From contig NZ_JADWOX010000015.1 in NCBI RefSeq assembly GCF_016135805.1, positions 1 to 64,000 of the forward strand: 64,000 bases of DNA, in the 5' to 3' direction. Position numbers and translations under genes: made by a program. Below, in pieces: positions 54,431 through 63,970 of the stretch. The stretch is from Caulobacter hibisci. Its GTDB lineage: Bacteria > Pseudomonadota > Alphaproteobacteria > Caulobacterales > Caulobacteraceae. The notes beneath the pieces were generated by a model. It was not told where the DNA came from and made no database searches. It was given only the letters and a program-made list of their open reading frames with translations. The stretch's first letter is position 1. Each line of letters opens with the position of its first letter.

Positions 54431-55456
54431 CTACGCCTTCGCCGCCATCTTCAGCACCGTCCTTGCGACCTCGACCACGAGGGCCGTCCGGTTCTCGTCC
54501 TCCAGCGGCGAGGCCTTGAGGAAGATGGCCAGGGCGAAGCGGCGGCCGTCCTTCAGGCGGACCAGGGCGAGGGTGCTGTCGGCGGCGCAGAGGCCCAGAT
54601 CGTAGGGCGTCCACGAGGTCAGGGTCGCCAGCCGCGCGCCGTCGGGCAGGGCGGGGCGCAGGCGATCGCCGGCGGCGGCTTCCATAAGCCGCAGCAGTCG
54701 GCGGCGGCCGTCCTGGCTGGTCAGTTCAAACTGGTTGAGGGCCTCGAGGAAGCGCACGGCGCCGAGCGGCGTGGCGGTGTCGCGCGGATCGGTCAGGTAG
54801 AGCCGCTGGGCCGCCTGCCGCCGGCCCGGAGGCGTGGCCAGCACCGCCTTGCGCCAGGCCTGGCCCTTCCAGTCGGCGCGGAACGAGGCCGTGCCCGTCC
54901 GCTCCGGCAGAAATTGGCGGGCGTAGCGATCGAGGCGAATCTCGTCGACCTTGCGCAGCTCCAGCCATGCCGTGAGCGCGCCCGGACCGCCGATCCGCTT
55001 CATCAGCACGTCGGCGGCGGTGTTGTCGCCCAGGGCCACCGCGCGCTTGAGCAGTTCCTCGATCGTGTAGCGGTCGCGGCCGGGCCAGGCGTCGGCAACG
55101 CCGCTGGGCGGCGGCGACAGGTCGACGTCGGCGACGGCCAGGACGTCGTCCAGCGACAAGGCCTTGGCTTCGGCCTCGGCCAGCACCGCCGCCCCCAGGA
55201 TCGCCTTCCAGGCGCCCTCCATCGGAAAGGACTGGTCGCCGGCCACGGCGGCGCGCTGGGCGGTGGTCAGGTCCTGGACGGCGACGCCCAGCACGCCGGG
55301 GCGGGCGCGTTCGGCCAGGGCCTGGAGCTGCCGGTTCAGGACCTTGGCGTCCAGGGTCGGGTCGTCCTGTCCGGCCAGGGGCGGCTCGCGGCAGGCCGAC
55401 AGCATCCCAGGCAGGGCCGGGGCGGCTAAGGCGGCGAGCAGGGCGCGGCGATGCAT
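54431..55456 (-). CDS. Lipoprotein with degenerate class A beta-lactamase fold
   Basis: The 341-residue protein has a lipoprotein signal (MHRRALLAALAAPALPGMLS then Cys22) and the overall layout of class A beta-lactamases. All active-site motifs are changed. SxxK is Gly81-Ala-Trp-Lys84 (FPMEGAWK), SDN is GDN (ALGDNTAADVLM), and KTG is replaced near TLTSWTPYDLGL. The fold is kept, but serine acylation is not possible at the usual place. It is more likely a binding or structural protein. An in-frame ATG at 55537 precedes the lipoprotein start and is rejected. Confidence 0.78.
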   Translation of the reverse strand: MHRRALLAALAAPALPGMLSACREPPLAGQDDPTLDAKVLNRQLQALAERARPGVLGVAVQDLTTAQRAAVAGDQSFPMEGAWKAILGAAVLAEAEAKALSLDDVLAVADVDLSPPPSGVADAWPGRDRYTIEELLKRAVALGDNTAADVLMKRIGGPGALTAWLELRKVDEIRLDRYARQFLPERTGTASFRADWKGQAWRKAVLATPPGRRQAAQRLYLTDPRDTATPLGAVRFLEALNQFELTSQDGRRRLLRLMEAAAGDRLRPALPDGARLATLTSWTPYDLGLCAADSTLALVRLKDGRRFALAIFLKASPLEDENRTALVVEVARTVLKMAAKA

Positions 55457-55557
55457 AGGGCGGGAAGCTCCCAGGGTAACAAGCGTGACCGGGGCTAAAC
55501 GCGCCAGAACGCGGTTCGGACTTGCGTGGAGGCGCACGGCGGCGGCAAAGGGACGGG

Positions 55558-56358
55558 ATGACCGCCGACACGCCTTCGCAAGACATCGTCCGCACGCCGC
55601 CGTGCGTGATCCTCAACGCCCCGCAACTGGCCGAGAACATCGGCTCGGTGGCCCGGGTGATGGCCAATTTCGGCCTCTACGAGCTGCGGCTGGTCAATCC
55701 GCGCGATGGCTGGCCGCAAGAGCGGGCCTGGGCCAGCGCCTCAGGCGCCAACTGGCCGCTGGACGACGCCAAGGTGTTCGACACCCTCGCCGAGGCCATC
55801 GCCGACCTGCATCTGGTCTACGCCACCACGGCCCGACCGCGCGAGACGCGCCTGCCGGTCTACACTCCGCGCGAGTCCGCAGGCCATCTGGCCGAGGAAG
55901 TCGATCAGGGCCGCAAGGTCGGCCTGCTGTTCGGCGGCGAGCGCGCCGGGCTGGAGACCGACGACATCGCCCTGTGCCAGGCCATCGTCTCGATTCCGAT
56001 CGACGAGCGCTTCCGCTCGCTGAACCTGGCCCAGGCGGTGTCGATCAACGCCTACGAATGGAAGATGACGGTCGACGACCGCCCCTGGAAGAAGTTCGAG
56101 CTGAACGTCGAGGGGCCGGCCGACCAGGCGGCGATGATGGGCCTCTACGAGCACCTGGAGGGTGAGCTCGACAAGGCCGGCTTCTACCATCCGCCCGAGA
56201 AGAAACCGTCGATGGTGCGCAACCTGCGCGTCCCGCTGGCTCGCGCCCGCCTGACCGACCAGGAGGTTCGCACCTTCCGCGGCGTGATCACCGCCCTGTC
56301 GAAGGGACGTGGCCGGGTGCTGGCCAAGCTGGCCCAGAAGGCCGCCAAGGAAGACTAG
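55558..56358 (+). CDS. SpoU-family RNA 2'-O-methyltransferase (TrmJ-like)
   Basis: The 266-residue protein has the SpoU/TrmH motifs: PQLAENIGSVARVMANFG (motif 1), GLLFGGERAGLETDDI (motif 2) and SIPIDERFRSLNLAQAVSIN (motif 3, knotted AdoMet site). A helical C-terminal extension follows. It most resembles TrmJ, which methylates the ribose of tRNA position 32. AAAGGGA precedes the ATG at 55558. The symbol is withheld because related SpoU paralogues differ in target. Confidence 0.88.
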   Translation: MTADTPSQDIVRTPPCVILNAPQLAENIGSVARVMANFGLYELRLVNPRDGWPQERAWASASGANWPLDDAKVFDTLAEAIADLHLVYATTARPRETRLPVYTPRESAGHLAEEVDQGRKVGLLFGGERAGLETDDIALCQAIVSIPIDERFRSLNLAQAVSINAYEWKMTVDDRPWKKFELNVEGPADQAAMMGLYEHLEGELDKAGFYHPPEKKPSMVRNLRVPLARARLTDQEVRTFRGVITALSKGRGRVLAKLAQKAAKED

Positions 56359-56359
56359 G

Positions 56360-56431
56360 AACTCCCACCTTTCGGGAGTTGAGAAACCGGTTTCCCACCT
56401 TACAGGGCTTTAATTTTCGCAACCGCGAAAA
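56360..56431. terminator. Cluster of short palindromes after the methyltransferase gene
   Basis: AACTCCC/GGGAGTT (56360-56380) forms a hairpin directly after the upstream stop. GAAACCGGTTTC (56383-56394) is a perfect 12-base palindrome, and TTTTCGC-AACC-GCGAAAA (56414-56431) is a perfect hairpin. The first is a likely terminator; the other two lie 90-135 bases upstream of the TonB-like receptor and may be operators. Confidence 0.5.
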
Positions 56432-56519
56432 CGCCGCTATCCAGCCTAAATCCATGGCCAAGGTTTGGTTGTGGTTGGCATCCGGCGGTTGAGCGCGGGG
56501 CCTGTGCGGGGAGTGGGTC

Positions 56520-59387
56520 ATGGCGCTGGGTGGAATGCTGCTGCACGGCTTCGCGGCCGCCCTGGCCGTGGCCGGCTTGCAACCGGGCGAGACCAAGCTG
56601 GCCGAGCCGGCCGGCGCCGAGACGACATCGCCCGACGCCAAGTCTTCAGACGCCAAGTCTTCCGCGACCTCGGTCGCCACGCCCGCCGCGGCGACGGCGC
56701 CTGCCGAGACCGTGCCCGCCGAAACCACTTCTAACGACACCGACGCCGTCTCCGGCGTCACCGTCGACGCCGCGCCGCGCGGCAAGACCGAGGGAACGAT
56801 CGAGCCCGAGCAGGTGCTCGACGAGGCCGACATCCAGGCCTATGGCGCGGGCAGCCTGGCCGAACTGGTCACCGCCCTGGCGCCCCTGACGGTGTCGGCG
56901 CGGGGCCGGGGCGGCGACGAGCCGCCGATCATCCTGATCAACGGCCAGCGGATTTCCGGTCCGCAGGAGATGAGCGGCATACCGCCCGAGGCGGTGCTGA
57001 AGGCCGAGATCTATCCCGAGGAAAAGGCCCTGGCCTACGGCTATCGCGCCGACCAGAAGGTGCTGAACTTCGTCCTCAAGAAGGATTTCAGCCAGCGGAC
57101 CCTCGAGGATGAGCGGCGCTGGGCCACCGAGGGCGGCCGCACCTTCTCCGAGCAGCGCGGCGGCCAGTTCAAGGTCGACGCCGACGCGCGCTGGACCATC
57201 AACGCCCGCTATCGCCGCGAGACCCCGCTGTACGAGCAGGAGCGTGACGTCGAGCGCAGCGTCAGCACGCCCTACGACCTCCAGGGCAACATCTTCGGCA
57301 AGCGCACGGACGGACAGATCGACCCGGCCCTGTCGGCCCTGGCCGGCACGAGCGTGACCATGGCCTCGGTCCCAGTGGGCCTGGCGGGCGGAACGGCGTC
57401 GCTGGCCGACTTCGTCGCGGGCGCCAACATCACGGCCGCCGACGACCTGACCGCATCGCGCACCCTGTTGCCGCGTGGCGAGGAGGGCGCGATCCAGGGC
57501 GCCTACAGCCGCAACTTCGGCAAGACCACGGTCTCGGTCAGCGGCAATCTGGAGAGCACCAGCCGCGTCAGCTATCTGGGCCTGCCGGGCGTGAAGCTGG
57601 AGCTGACGTCCGACAATCCGTTCTCGCCCTTCGCCGAGGACGTGACCCTCTACCGCTACATCGACGCTCCCGACGCCCTGCGCCGCAAGGTCGACACCGA
57701 CAAGGTCGAGCTGGCCGCGACCGCCCTGGGCATGCTGGCCGGCTGGCGCTGGACCGCCTCGGGCAATTTCGACATGACCGACAGCGCCACCCGCACCGGC
57801 CGCGGGCTGGACACGACCGCCTACGCCGCGGCGGTCAAGGCCGGCGACCCGGCCGTCGATCCGTTCGGCGCGGTTCCGGCGAGCCTGCTGCGCTACGCCG
57901 CCCAGGACACGGCCGACTCTGTCACCACCAACGCCAAGGCCGAGTTCACGGCCGCCGGCTCGCTGCTGCAGCTGCCGGCCGGTCGCCTGCGGGCCACCGT
58001 CAAGAGCGGGTTCGACAGCCGCAAGGTCGAGGCAGACAGTGTCCGCTCCGGCGTGCCGGCCCAGCGCGACCTGACCCGCGACCGCGCCACCGCCTCGGCC
58101 AGCTTCGACCTGCCGCTGCTCGAGCGCGGCGAGGGGCGTCTGGGCTTCCTGGGCTCGGTGTCGCTGAACGGCAACGGGCTGTACGAGCGGTTCTCCGACA
58201 TCGGCGGCCTGGTCACCGTCGGCGGCGGGGTGTCGTGGCAGCCGATCAAGGGCGTCAGCCTGGGCCTGAACTACAGCACCGAGGAGGGCGAGCCGACGCC
58301 CCAGCAGGTCAATGACCCGCAGGTCCTGACCCCCAACGTCTCGATGTACGACTTCGCCACCGGCGACACCGTGGCGGTCACCCGCATCGAGGGCGGCAAT
58401 CCGAACCTGAAGCCCGACAGCCGCCAGGTCGTGAAGCTGAACTTCTTCTACAAGCCGTTCGAGAAACGCGACCTCTTCGTCTGGGGCAACTACACGGCCA
58501 GCCGCATCGACGACCAGATCGCCTCGTTCCCGTCGATCTCGCCGGAGCTGGAATCGGCCTTCCCGTCGCGCTTCGTGCGCGAGGTGGTGCCGGAGACGGA
58601 TCCCGACTATCCGAACAAGATCGGCCGGCTGCTATCGGTCGACAGCCGGCCAGTGAACTTCGCCCATGCCGACAACCAGATCCTTCGCTGGGGGCTGAAC
58701 TACAACCTGCGCTGGGGCGGCCCGCCCGCGCCGGCCGCCGGACCCAAGCCGGGGGCCGCGCCGACTACCGCAGCCCCGGCCGCCGGTCCGCGTGGTCCCA
58801 CGAGTCCCGCCGGCGGCGCTGCGAGCGGTCCACGCCCCGGCGGCGGCATCCAGGTCAGCGGCGGCGGCATGACGATGCGCACCGGCGGCGGCGCCGTCCC
58901 GCCGGGCCAGACCCGCTTGCAGGTCTCGGTCAATCACACCTGGCGGGTGAAGGACGAGGTGGTGATCCGTAAGGGCCTGGCTCCGCTCGACCTGCTGGAC
59001 GGCGCCTCGCTGGGCCGCCGGGGCGGCACGCCGCGGCACGAAATCTACGCCCAGGCCCAGCTGTCGCGCAGCGGCATGGGGGCCACCCTGCGCGGCAGCT
59101 GGCGGTCTTCGACCTGGGTGGACGGCGGCACGCGCGGCGACGACCTCTATTTCTCCGACCTGCCGACGTTGGGCCTGCAAGGCTACCTGGATTTGGACGT
59201 CAACAAGGACTGGACCAAGCGCTACGGCTGGCTGCGCGGCTCGCGCCTGACCCTCGGCGTCGACAACCTGTTCGACACCAAGCAGGTGGTGCGCAACGAC
59301 AAGGGCGAGACGCCAAAGGCCTATCGCAAGGACTACATGGATCCCGCCGGGCGAACGGTGCGGGCCGGTTTACGGAAGGTGTTCTAG
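56520..59387 (+). CDS. TonB-dependent-receptor-like outer-membrane protein with Gly/Pro-rich insert
   Basis: The 955-residue protein has a weak signal region (MALGGMLLHGFAAALAVAGL) and an Ala/Thr/Pro-rich linker (about 25-80). A reduced plug follows (EQVLDEADIQAYGAGSLAEL, PPIILINGQRISGPQEMSGI, VLKAEIYPEEKALAYGY), and then a large barrel ending LRKVF. Around residues 737-799 it carries a low-complexity stretch rich in Ala, Pro and Gly (PPAPAAGPKPG through MRTGGGAVPPGQ). Such inserts probably sit in an extracellular loop or periplasmic turn. A clear TonB box is not seen. The ligand is unknown. Confidence 0.82.
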   Translation: MALGGMLLHGFAAALAVAGLQPGETKLAEPAGAETTSPDAKSSDAKSSATSVATPAAATAPAETVPAETTSNDTDAVSGVTVDAAPRGKTEGTIEPEQVLDEADIQAYGAGSLAELVTALAPLTVSARGRGGDEPPIILINGQRISGPQEMSGIPPEAVLKAEIYPEEKALAYGYRADQKVLNFVLKKDFSQRTLEDERRWATEGGRTFSEQRGGQFKVDADARWTINARYRRETPLYEQERDVERSVSTPYDLQGNIFGKRTDGQIDPALSALAGTSVTMASVPVGLAGGTASLADFVAGANITAADDLTASRTLLPRGEEGAIQGAYSRNFGKTTVSVSGNLESTSRVSYLGLPGVKLELTSDNPFSPFAEDVTLYRYIDAPDALRRKVDTDKVELAATALGMLAGWRWTASGNFDMTDSATRTGRGLDTTAYAAAVKAGDPAVDPFGAVPASLLRYAAQDTADSVTTNAKAEFTAAGSLLQLPAGRLRATVKSGFDSRKVEADSVRSGVPAQRDLTRDRATASASFDLPLLERGEGRLGFLGSVSLNGNGLYERFSDIGGLVTVGGGVSWQPIKGVSLGLNYSTEEGEPTPQQVNDPQVLTPNVSMYDFATGDTVAVTRIEGGNPNLKPDSRQVVKLNFFYKPFEKRDLFVWGNYTASRIDDQIASFPSISPELESAFPSRFVREVVPETDPDYPNKIGRLLSVDSRPVNFAHADNQILRWGLNYNLRWGGPPAPAAGPKPGAAPTTAAPAAGPRGPTSPAGGAASGPRPGGGIQVSGGGMTMRTGGGAVPPGQTRLQVSVNHTWRVKDEVVIRKGLAPLDLLDGASLGRRGGTPRHEIYAQAQLSRSGMGATLRGSWRSSTWVDGGTRGDDLYFSDLPTLGLQGYLDLDVNKDWTKRYGWLRGSRLTLGVDNLFDTKQVVRNDKGETPKAYRKDYMDPAGRTVRAGLRKVF

Positions 59388-59403
59388 GGGATTCCCGCGC
59401 GAC

Positions 59404-59520
59404 CCCTCCCCCTTGATGGGGGAGAGGCAGGGGGGGTGACTAGGGCGTTGATACCGCGCGTCACGGCCGGCTCTGCAACCACCCCCATCCCCGACCCTTC
59501 CCCCATCAAGGGGGAAGGGG
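59404..59520. repeat. Long inverted repeat between convergent genes
   Basis: CCCCTCCCCCTTGATGGGGG near the start faces CCCTTCCCCCATCAAGGGGG near the end, with pairing CACC/GGTG parts inside. It sits between two convergent genes and likely stops transcription from both sides. Confidence 0.65.
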
Positions 59521-59521
59521 G

Positions 59522-60391
59522 CTATCCGAGATTATGCTCCAGATGCTCCACCAAGAGCCGAACCTTGGCCGGCAGCAGGCGCAGGTGCGGATAGACGGCC
59601 CAAACGCCCTCGTCGGCGGGGTTGTGCGCTTCCAGCAGTGGGACTAGCCGGCCGTCGGCGATGGCAGGATCGACGTAGAAGTTCGGCAGCTGGCAGACGC
59701 CCAGGCCTTGCAGGGCCGCATCCAGCACCGCTTGGCCGCTGTTGCAGCGAAAGCGGCCCTGCGGCTTGAAGACGATCTCGCGTTCGCCCTCCCGCAGCGG
59801 CCAGGCGTCGGTCGCGCCCAGCACGCCGGCGTGGGCCTCCAGGTCGGCGATCGTCGTCGGCGTGCCGGCTCGCGCCAGATAGCTCGGCGCCGCGCACAGG
59901 CGGCGGGTGCGCGAGGCCAGGCGCTTGGCGATCAGGCGGCTGTCGGTCAGGCGGCCGAAGCGGATGGCGAGATCAAAGCCCTCGCTGACGATGTCGCGCA
60001 CCGCGTCGTCCAGCTCGATGTGCACCGACAGCTTGGGGTGGGCCAGGGCGAAGGCGTTGACGGCCGGCACGACGTAACGCTCGCCATAGGCCGACGAGCA
60101 GGTCATCCGCAGCAGGCCTTTGACCTCGCCGTCCTCCTCGCCAACGGCGGCCAAGGCCTCGTCGCGATCATGGATCAGTTGGCGGCAGCGGGCCAGGAAA
60201 GCCCGCCCGGCGTCGGTCAGGCTGACCCGGCGGGTGGTGCGATAGAGCAGGCGGGTCTGCAGCCGCTCCTCCAGCCGCGCCACCTCGCGGCTGACGCCCG
60301 ACGTGGAAAGGCCCAACCGTCGCGCGGCCTGGGAGAAGCTCTCGGCCTCGGCCGTGGCCACGAATTCGTCGATCCCGTCCCAGGCGCTCAT
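59522..60391 (-). CDS. LysR-family regulator, probable controller of frmA-fghA
   Basis: The 289-residue protein has an N-terminal helix-turn-helix (about 5-62, SFSQAARRLGLSTSGVSREV) and a substrate domain with FDLAIRFGRLTDSRLIAKRL and the C-terminal end of the common LysR type. It is divergent from frmA with 117 bases between, and nested inverted repeats lie there, so it probably controls formaldehyde detoxification. An in-frame ATG at 60430 would overlap the operator region and is not used. Confidence 0.88.
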   Translation of the reverse strand: MSAWDGIDEFVATAEAESFSQAARRLGLSTSGVSREVARLEERLQTRLLYRTTRRVSLTDAGRAFLARCRQLIHDRDEALAAVGEEDGEVKGLLRMTCSSAYGERYVVPAVNAFALAHPKLSVHIELDDAVRDIVSEGFDLAIRFGRLTDSRLIAKRLASRTRRLCAAPSYLARAGTPTTIADLEAHAGVLGATDAWPLREGEREIVFKPQGRFRCNSGQAVLDAALQGLGVCQLPNFYVDPAIADGRLVPLLEAHNPADEGVWAVYPHLRLLPAKVRLLVEHLEHNLG

Positions 60392-60405
60392 GGCGGCGGT
60401 GGTGC

Positions 60406-60432
60406 GCCCATTGTCCCTGATGGGCAACAATG
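60406..60432. promoter_or_regulatory. Candidate LysR-type operator between LysR gene and frmA
   Basis: CATTGT-N12-ACAATG (60409-60432) is a perfect inverted repeat containing the LysR core ATT-N..-AAT form. Overlapping it, GCCCAT-N8-ATGGGC (60406-60425) is also perfect. It lies 15-40 bases upstream of the LysR start and about 75 bases upstream of frmA. Confidence 0.55.
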
Positions 60433-60508
60433 TTTTGCATCAATTGGGATTATCGCCGCGCCCGCATCGGCGTACCACAGCAGCCAAGATCTGATCGGAG
60501 CCCTTGAG

Positions 60509-61618
<1,110 letters not shown>

Positions 61619-61626
61619 GTCCTTTC

Positions 61627-61767
61627 CCTTCTCCCCTTGCGGGAGAAGGTGTCGCCGCAGGCGACGGATGAGGGGTTGAAGGCGCGTTCAGCCGCGCACG
61701 GTCCAGGCCGGCGCGACCCCTCATCCGACCTGCTTCGCAGGCCACCTTCTCCCGCAAGGGGAGAAGG
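61627..61767. repeat. Long inverted repeat between frmA and fghA
   Basis: CCTTCTCCCCTTGCGGGAGA at 61627-61646 is matched by CCTTCTCCCGCAAGGGGAGA at 61745-61764, and GATGAGGGG/CCCCTCATC pairs inside. The pieces form one long cruciform-like element inside the formaldehyde operon. It could lower downstream expression or stabilise the frmA mRNA end. Confidence 0.7.
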
Positions 61768-61785
61768 ATCGTTCAGGTAGCCGCC

Positions 61786-62622
61786 ATGACGACCGTCGAA
61801 ATCCTCGCCACCCACCGCACCCAGGGCGGGACCCTGCGCTACGGCCGGCACGACAGCGCCAGCACCGGCACGCCGATGAAGTTCACCGTCTGGACGCCGG
61901 ACGGGGAGGGGCCGTTTCCCTATCTCGTCTGGCTGTCGGGCCTGACCTGCACCGAGGACAACTTCACCACCAAGGCCGGGGCCTATGCGTGGGCCGCCAG
62001 GCACGGCGTGGCCATCGTCGCGCCCGACACCAGCCCGCGCGGGGAGGGCGTCGCCGACGATCCGGCCTATGACCTGGGCCAAGGCGCGGGCTTCTATGTC
62101 GACGCCACGGAACAGCCGTGGGCGCCGCACTTCAACATGTACTCCTACGTCACCAAGGACCTGCTGCAGGCCGTCGACGGCGCCTTCCCGCTGGACCCGG
62201 CGCGGCGGGGGATCTTCGGCCATTCGATGGGCGGTCACGGCGCCCTGACGATCGCCCTGCGCAATCCTCAGCTCTTCAAGTCGGTCAGCGCCTTCTCGCC
62301 GATCGTCTCGCCGCTGAACTGCCCGTGGGGCGACAAGGCCCTGACCGCCTATCTCGGCCCCGATCGCGCCGCCTGGCGAGCCCACGACGCCTGCGCCCTG
62401 ATCGCGGACGGCTTCGGCGAAGCCTTCGACGAAATCCTGGTCGACCAGGGCTTGGCCGACAACTTCCTGGAAAACCAGCTGAAGCCGCAACTGCTGGAGG
62501 AAGCCGGCGCCGAGGCCCGGCTGAAGGTGACCGTCCGCCGCCAGGAAGGCTACGACCACAGCTACTTCTTCATCGCGACGTTCATCGGCGACCACATCGC
62601 CTGGCACGCCGCCCGGTTGTGA
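61786..62622 (+). CDS. fghA: S-formylglutathione hydrolase
   Basis: The 278-residue esterase-D-type enzyme hydrolyses S-formylglutathione to formate and glutathione. It has SGLTCTEDNFTTKAGA, PDTSPRGEGV, nucleophile Ser147 in IFGHSMGGHGAL, and GYDHSYFFI with the catalytic His. It is downstream of frmA in the same direction, separated by the inverted repeat at 61627-61767. Confidence 0.96.
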   Translation: MTTVEILATHRTQGGTLRYGRHDSASTGTPMKFTVWTPDGEGPFPYLVWLSGLTCTEDNFTTKAGAYAWAARHGVAIVAPDTSPRGEGVADDPAYDLGQGAGFYVDATEQPWAPHFNMYSYVTKDLLQAVDGAFPLDPARRGIFGHSMGGHGALTIALRNPQLFKSVSAFSPIVSPLNCPWGDKALTAYLGPDRAAWRAHDACALIADGFGEAFDEILVDQGLADNFLENQLKPQLLEEAGAEARLKVTVRRQEGYDHSYFFIATFIGDHIAWHAARL

Positions 62623-62705
62623 ACTTTCGGTAATTCATCCCGGGTTCAGCCGCGAAACGCTCCTCTCCGCCAAGGCCAAGTTCGGCCGCTGAGGGGTTCA
62701 AGAAC

Positions 62706-63098
62706 ATGCAGAAGAAACTGGCCGTCCTGGCCCTGGTGATGGCCGCGGGCCTGTCGACCTCGGCCTGCGTCATCATCGACGCCGATCACGGCGGCGGAAA
62801 GCGCGACGTCACCGTCAAGATCAACGACAGCGACGAGCTGGAGTCTATCTACGCCGTCGGCCTGGAGAAGGGCGAACTGGTGGCCCGCGTGTCGTCGAAC
62901 GGCTGCACCAAGGCCGAGGACTTCAAGGTCGAAGCCAACCGCCGCGACTCCGTCGTCGCCGTCACCCTGACGCGTGAACGTCCCGACCTGTGCCGGGCGC
63001 TCGTGCCGGAGGGCAAGGAGGTGCGCTTCGACCTCGACGGCCTGGGCGTGCAGCGCAGCGACCGGGTCCGCGTGCGCAATCCGCTGCAACGGCCGTAA
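62706..63098 (+). CDS. Small lipoprotein of unknown function
   Basis: The 130-residue protein has a lipoprotein signal (MQKKLAVLALVMAAGLSTSA then Cys21). A compact domain follows with two more cysteines (NGCTKAED and RPDLCRALV) that could form a disulfide. No family is recognised. It sits directly before two ExbD-like genes in the same direction, with a 57-base spacer, and may be their partner. Confidence 0.7.
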   Translation: MQKKLAVLALVMAAGLSTSACVIIDADHGGGKRDVTVKINDSDELESIYAVGLEKGELVARVSSNGCTKAEDFKVEANRRDSVVAVTLTRERPDLCRALVPEGKEVRFDLDGLGVQRSDRVRVRNPLQRP

Positions 63099-63155
63099 AT
63101 TACGCTTGTCAGTCTCTTGCCGCCGCGCCACTCTCGCTTCGAGAGAGAGGCGCGG

Positions 63156-63572
63156 ATGGCCCAGCGACTGGCGGGACGGCTGAGCGACAAGCCGATGGCG
63201 ACGCCCAACATGGCGCCGTTGATCGGCGTGCTGCTGGCCGTATTCACGGTGGTGACCGCCACCTCGGTCGGGCTCGACAAGGCCGTGAACCTCCATGTCG
63301 ACGTGTGCTCGCTGATGCCGCCCGGCGCCCAGGTTCCGTCTAGGGTCTACCTTTCCTTCCAGCAGAACGGCGAGGTCTATCTGGGCGCGACGCGCGAACC
63401 AAGCCACGCCGAGGCCGTCGCCGACGCCATCCGCGAGGCAAGGATCCATGGGCTGGCGGGCGTCTCCCTGCGGGCCGACGCCGAGGTGCGGTACGAGACC
63501 GTCGCCGCGGTGGTGAGGGCCCTCGACGACGCCGGCCTGAAAGCCAACTTCCTCAACGAGGAGATCCACTGA
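63156..63572 (+). CDS. ExbD/TolR-like protein, membrane aspartate missing (copy 1)
   Basis: The 138-residue protein follows ExbD layout: short cytoplasmic start, one membrane helix (about 21-38) and a periplasmic domain (VYLSFQQNGEVYLGATREP, SLRADAEVRYETVAAVVRAL) that aligns well with E. coli ExbD. The proton-conducting Asp25 of ExbD falls at Gly24 here (APLIGVLLAVF). Proton-driven work by this protein alone is doubtful. GAGAGAGAGG lies 6 bases before the ATG. Its stop overlaps the next start (TGATG). Confidence 0.78.
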   Translation: MAQRLAGRLSDKPMATPNMAPLIGVLLAVFTVVTATSVGLDKAVNLHVDVCSLMPPGAQVPSRVYLSFQQNGEVYLGATREPSHAEAVADAIREARIHGLAGVSLRADAEVRYETVAAVVRALDDAGLKANFLNEEIH

Positions 63573-63970
63573 TGGCGCGGCTGGCGGGACGTTTCGAGGG
63601 CAAGCCGATGGCCACGCCCAACCTGGCGCCGCTGGTCGGGGTGTTGCTGGCGGTGTTTGCCGGCGCGGTGAGCCTGGCCGGCGGCGCCGAGAGCGCGACC
63701 CGGGTGGAGCTTGCGGGCGTCTATCTCGGTTGCGGGATTCCTCCGGACCGGGCCTGGCTCGCGGTGGAGGCGGAGGGGCGCTATAGCCTGGACGGACGGC
63801 CCGTCACGCTGGCCGGCCTGGAGGCGGCTTTTGTCGGGGTGGCGGCCAGGAACGAGCGACTGACCGTCGTCGCCGATCGCGATACGCCGTACGCAGCGAT
63901 CCCTCCCGTGGTCGAGGCCGCTCGGCGCGCGGGCGTGAGAGTCGATTTCGTCCAGCAGGAAAGCCGCTGA
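63572..63970 (+). CDS. ExbD/TolR-like protein, membrane aspartate missing (copy 2)
   Basis: The 132-residue protein is a tandem relative of the previous one: both begin with RLAGRF/RL..KPMATPN and APLxGVLLAVF. Gly23 takes the place of the ExbD aspartate. The periplasmic part is more divergent (DRAWLAVEAEGRYSLDGRPV, RLTVVADRDTPYAAIPPVVE). It is translationally coupled to copy 1. No exbB is visible before the window ends 30 bases later. Confidence 0.75.
   Translation: MARLAGRFEGKPMATPNLAPLVGVLLAVFAGAVSLAGGAESATRVELAGVYLGCGIPPDRAWLAVEAEGRYSLDGRPVTLAGLEAAFVGVAARNERLTVVADRDTPYAAIPPVVEAARRAGVRVDFVQQESR

Noticed and set aside
54431..55456. Functional beta-lactamase (antibiotic resistance)
   Set aside because: The fold is right but the serine, SDN and KTG motifs are all replaced, so activity on beta-lactams is not supported.
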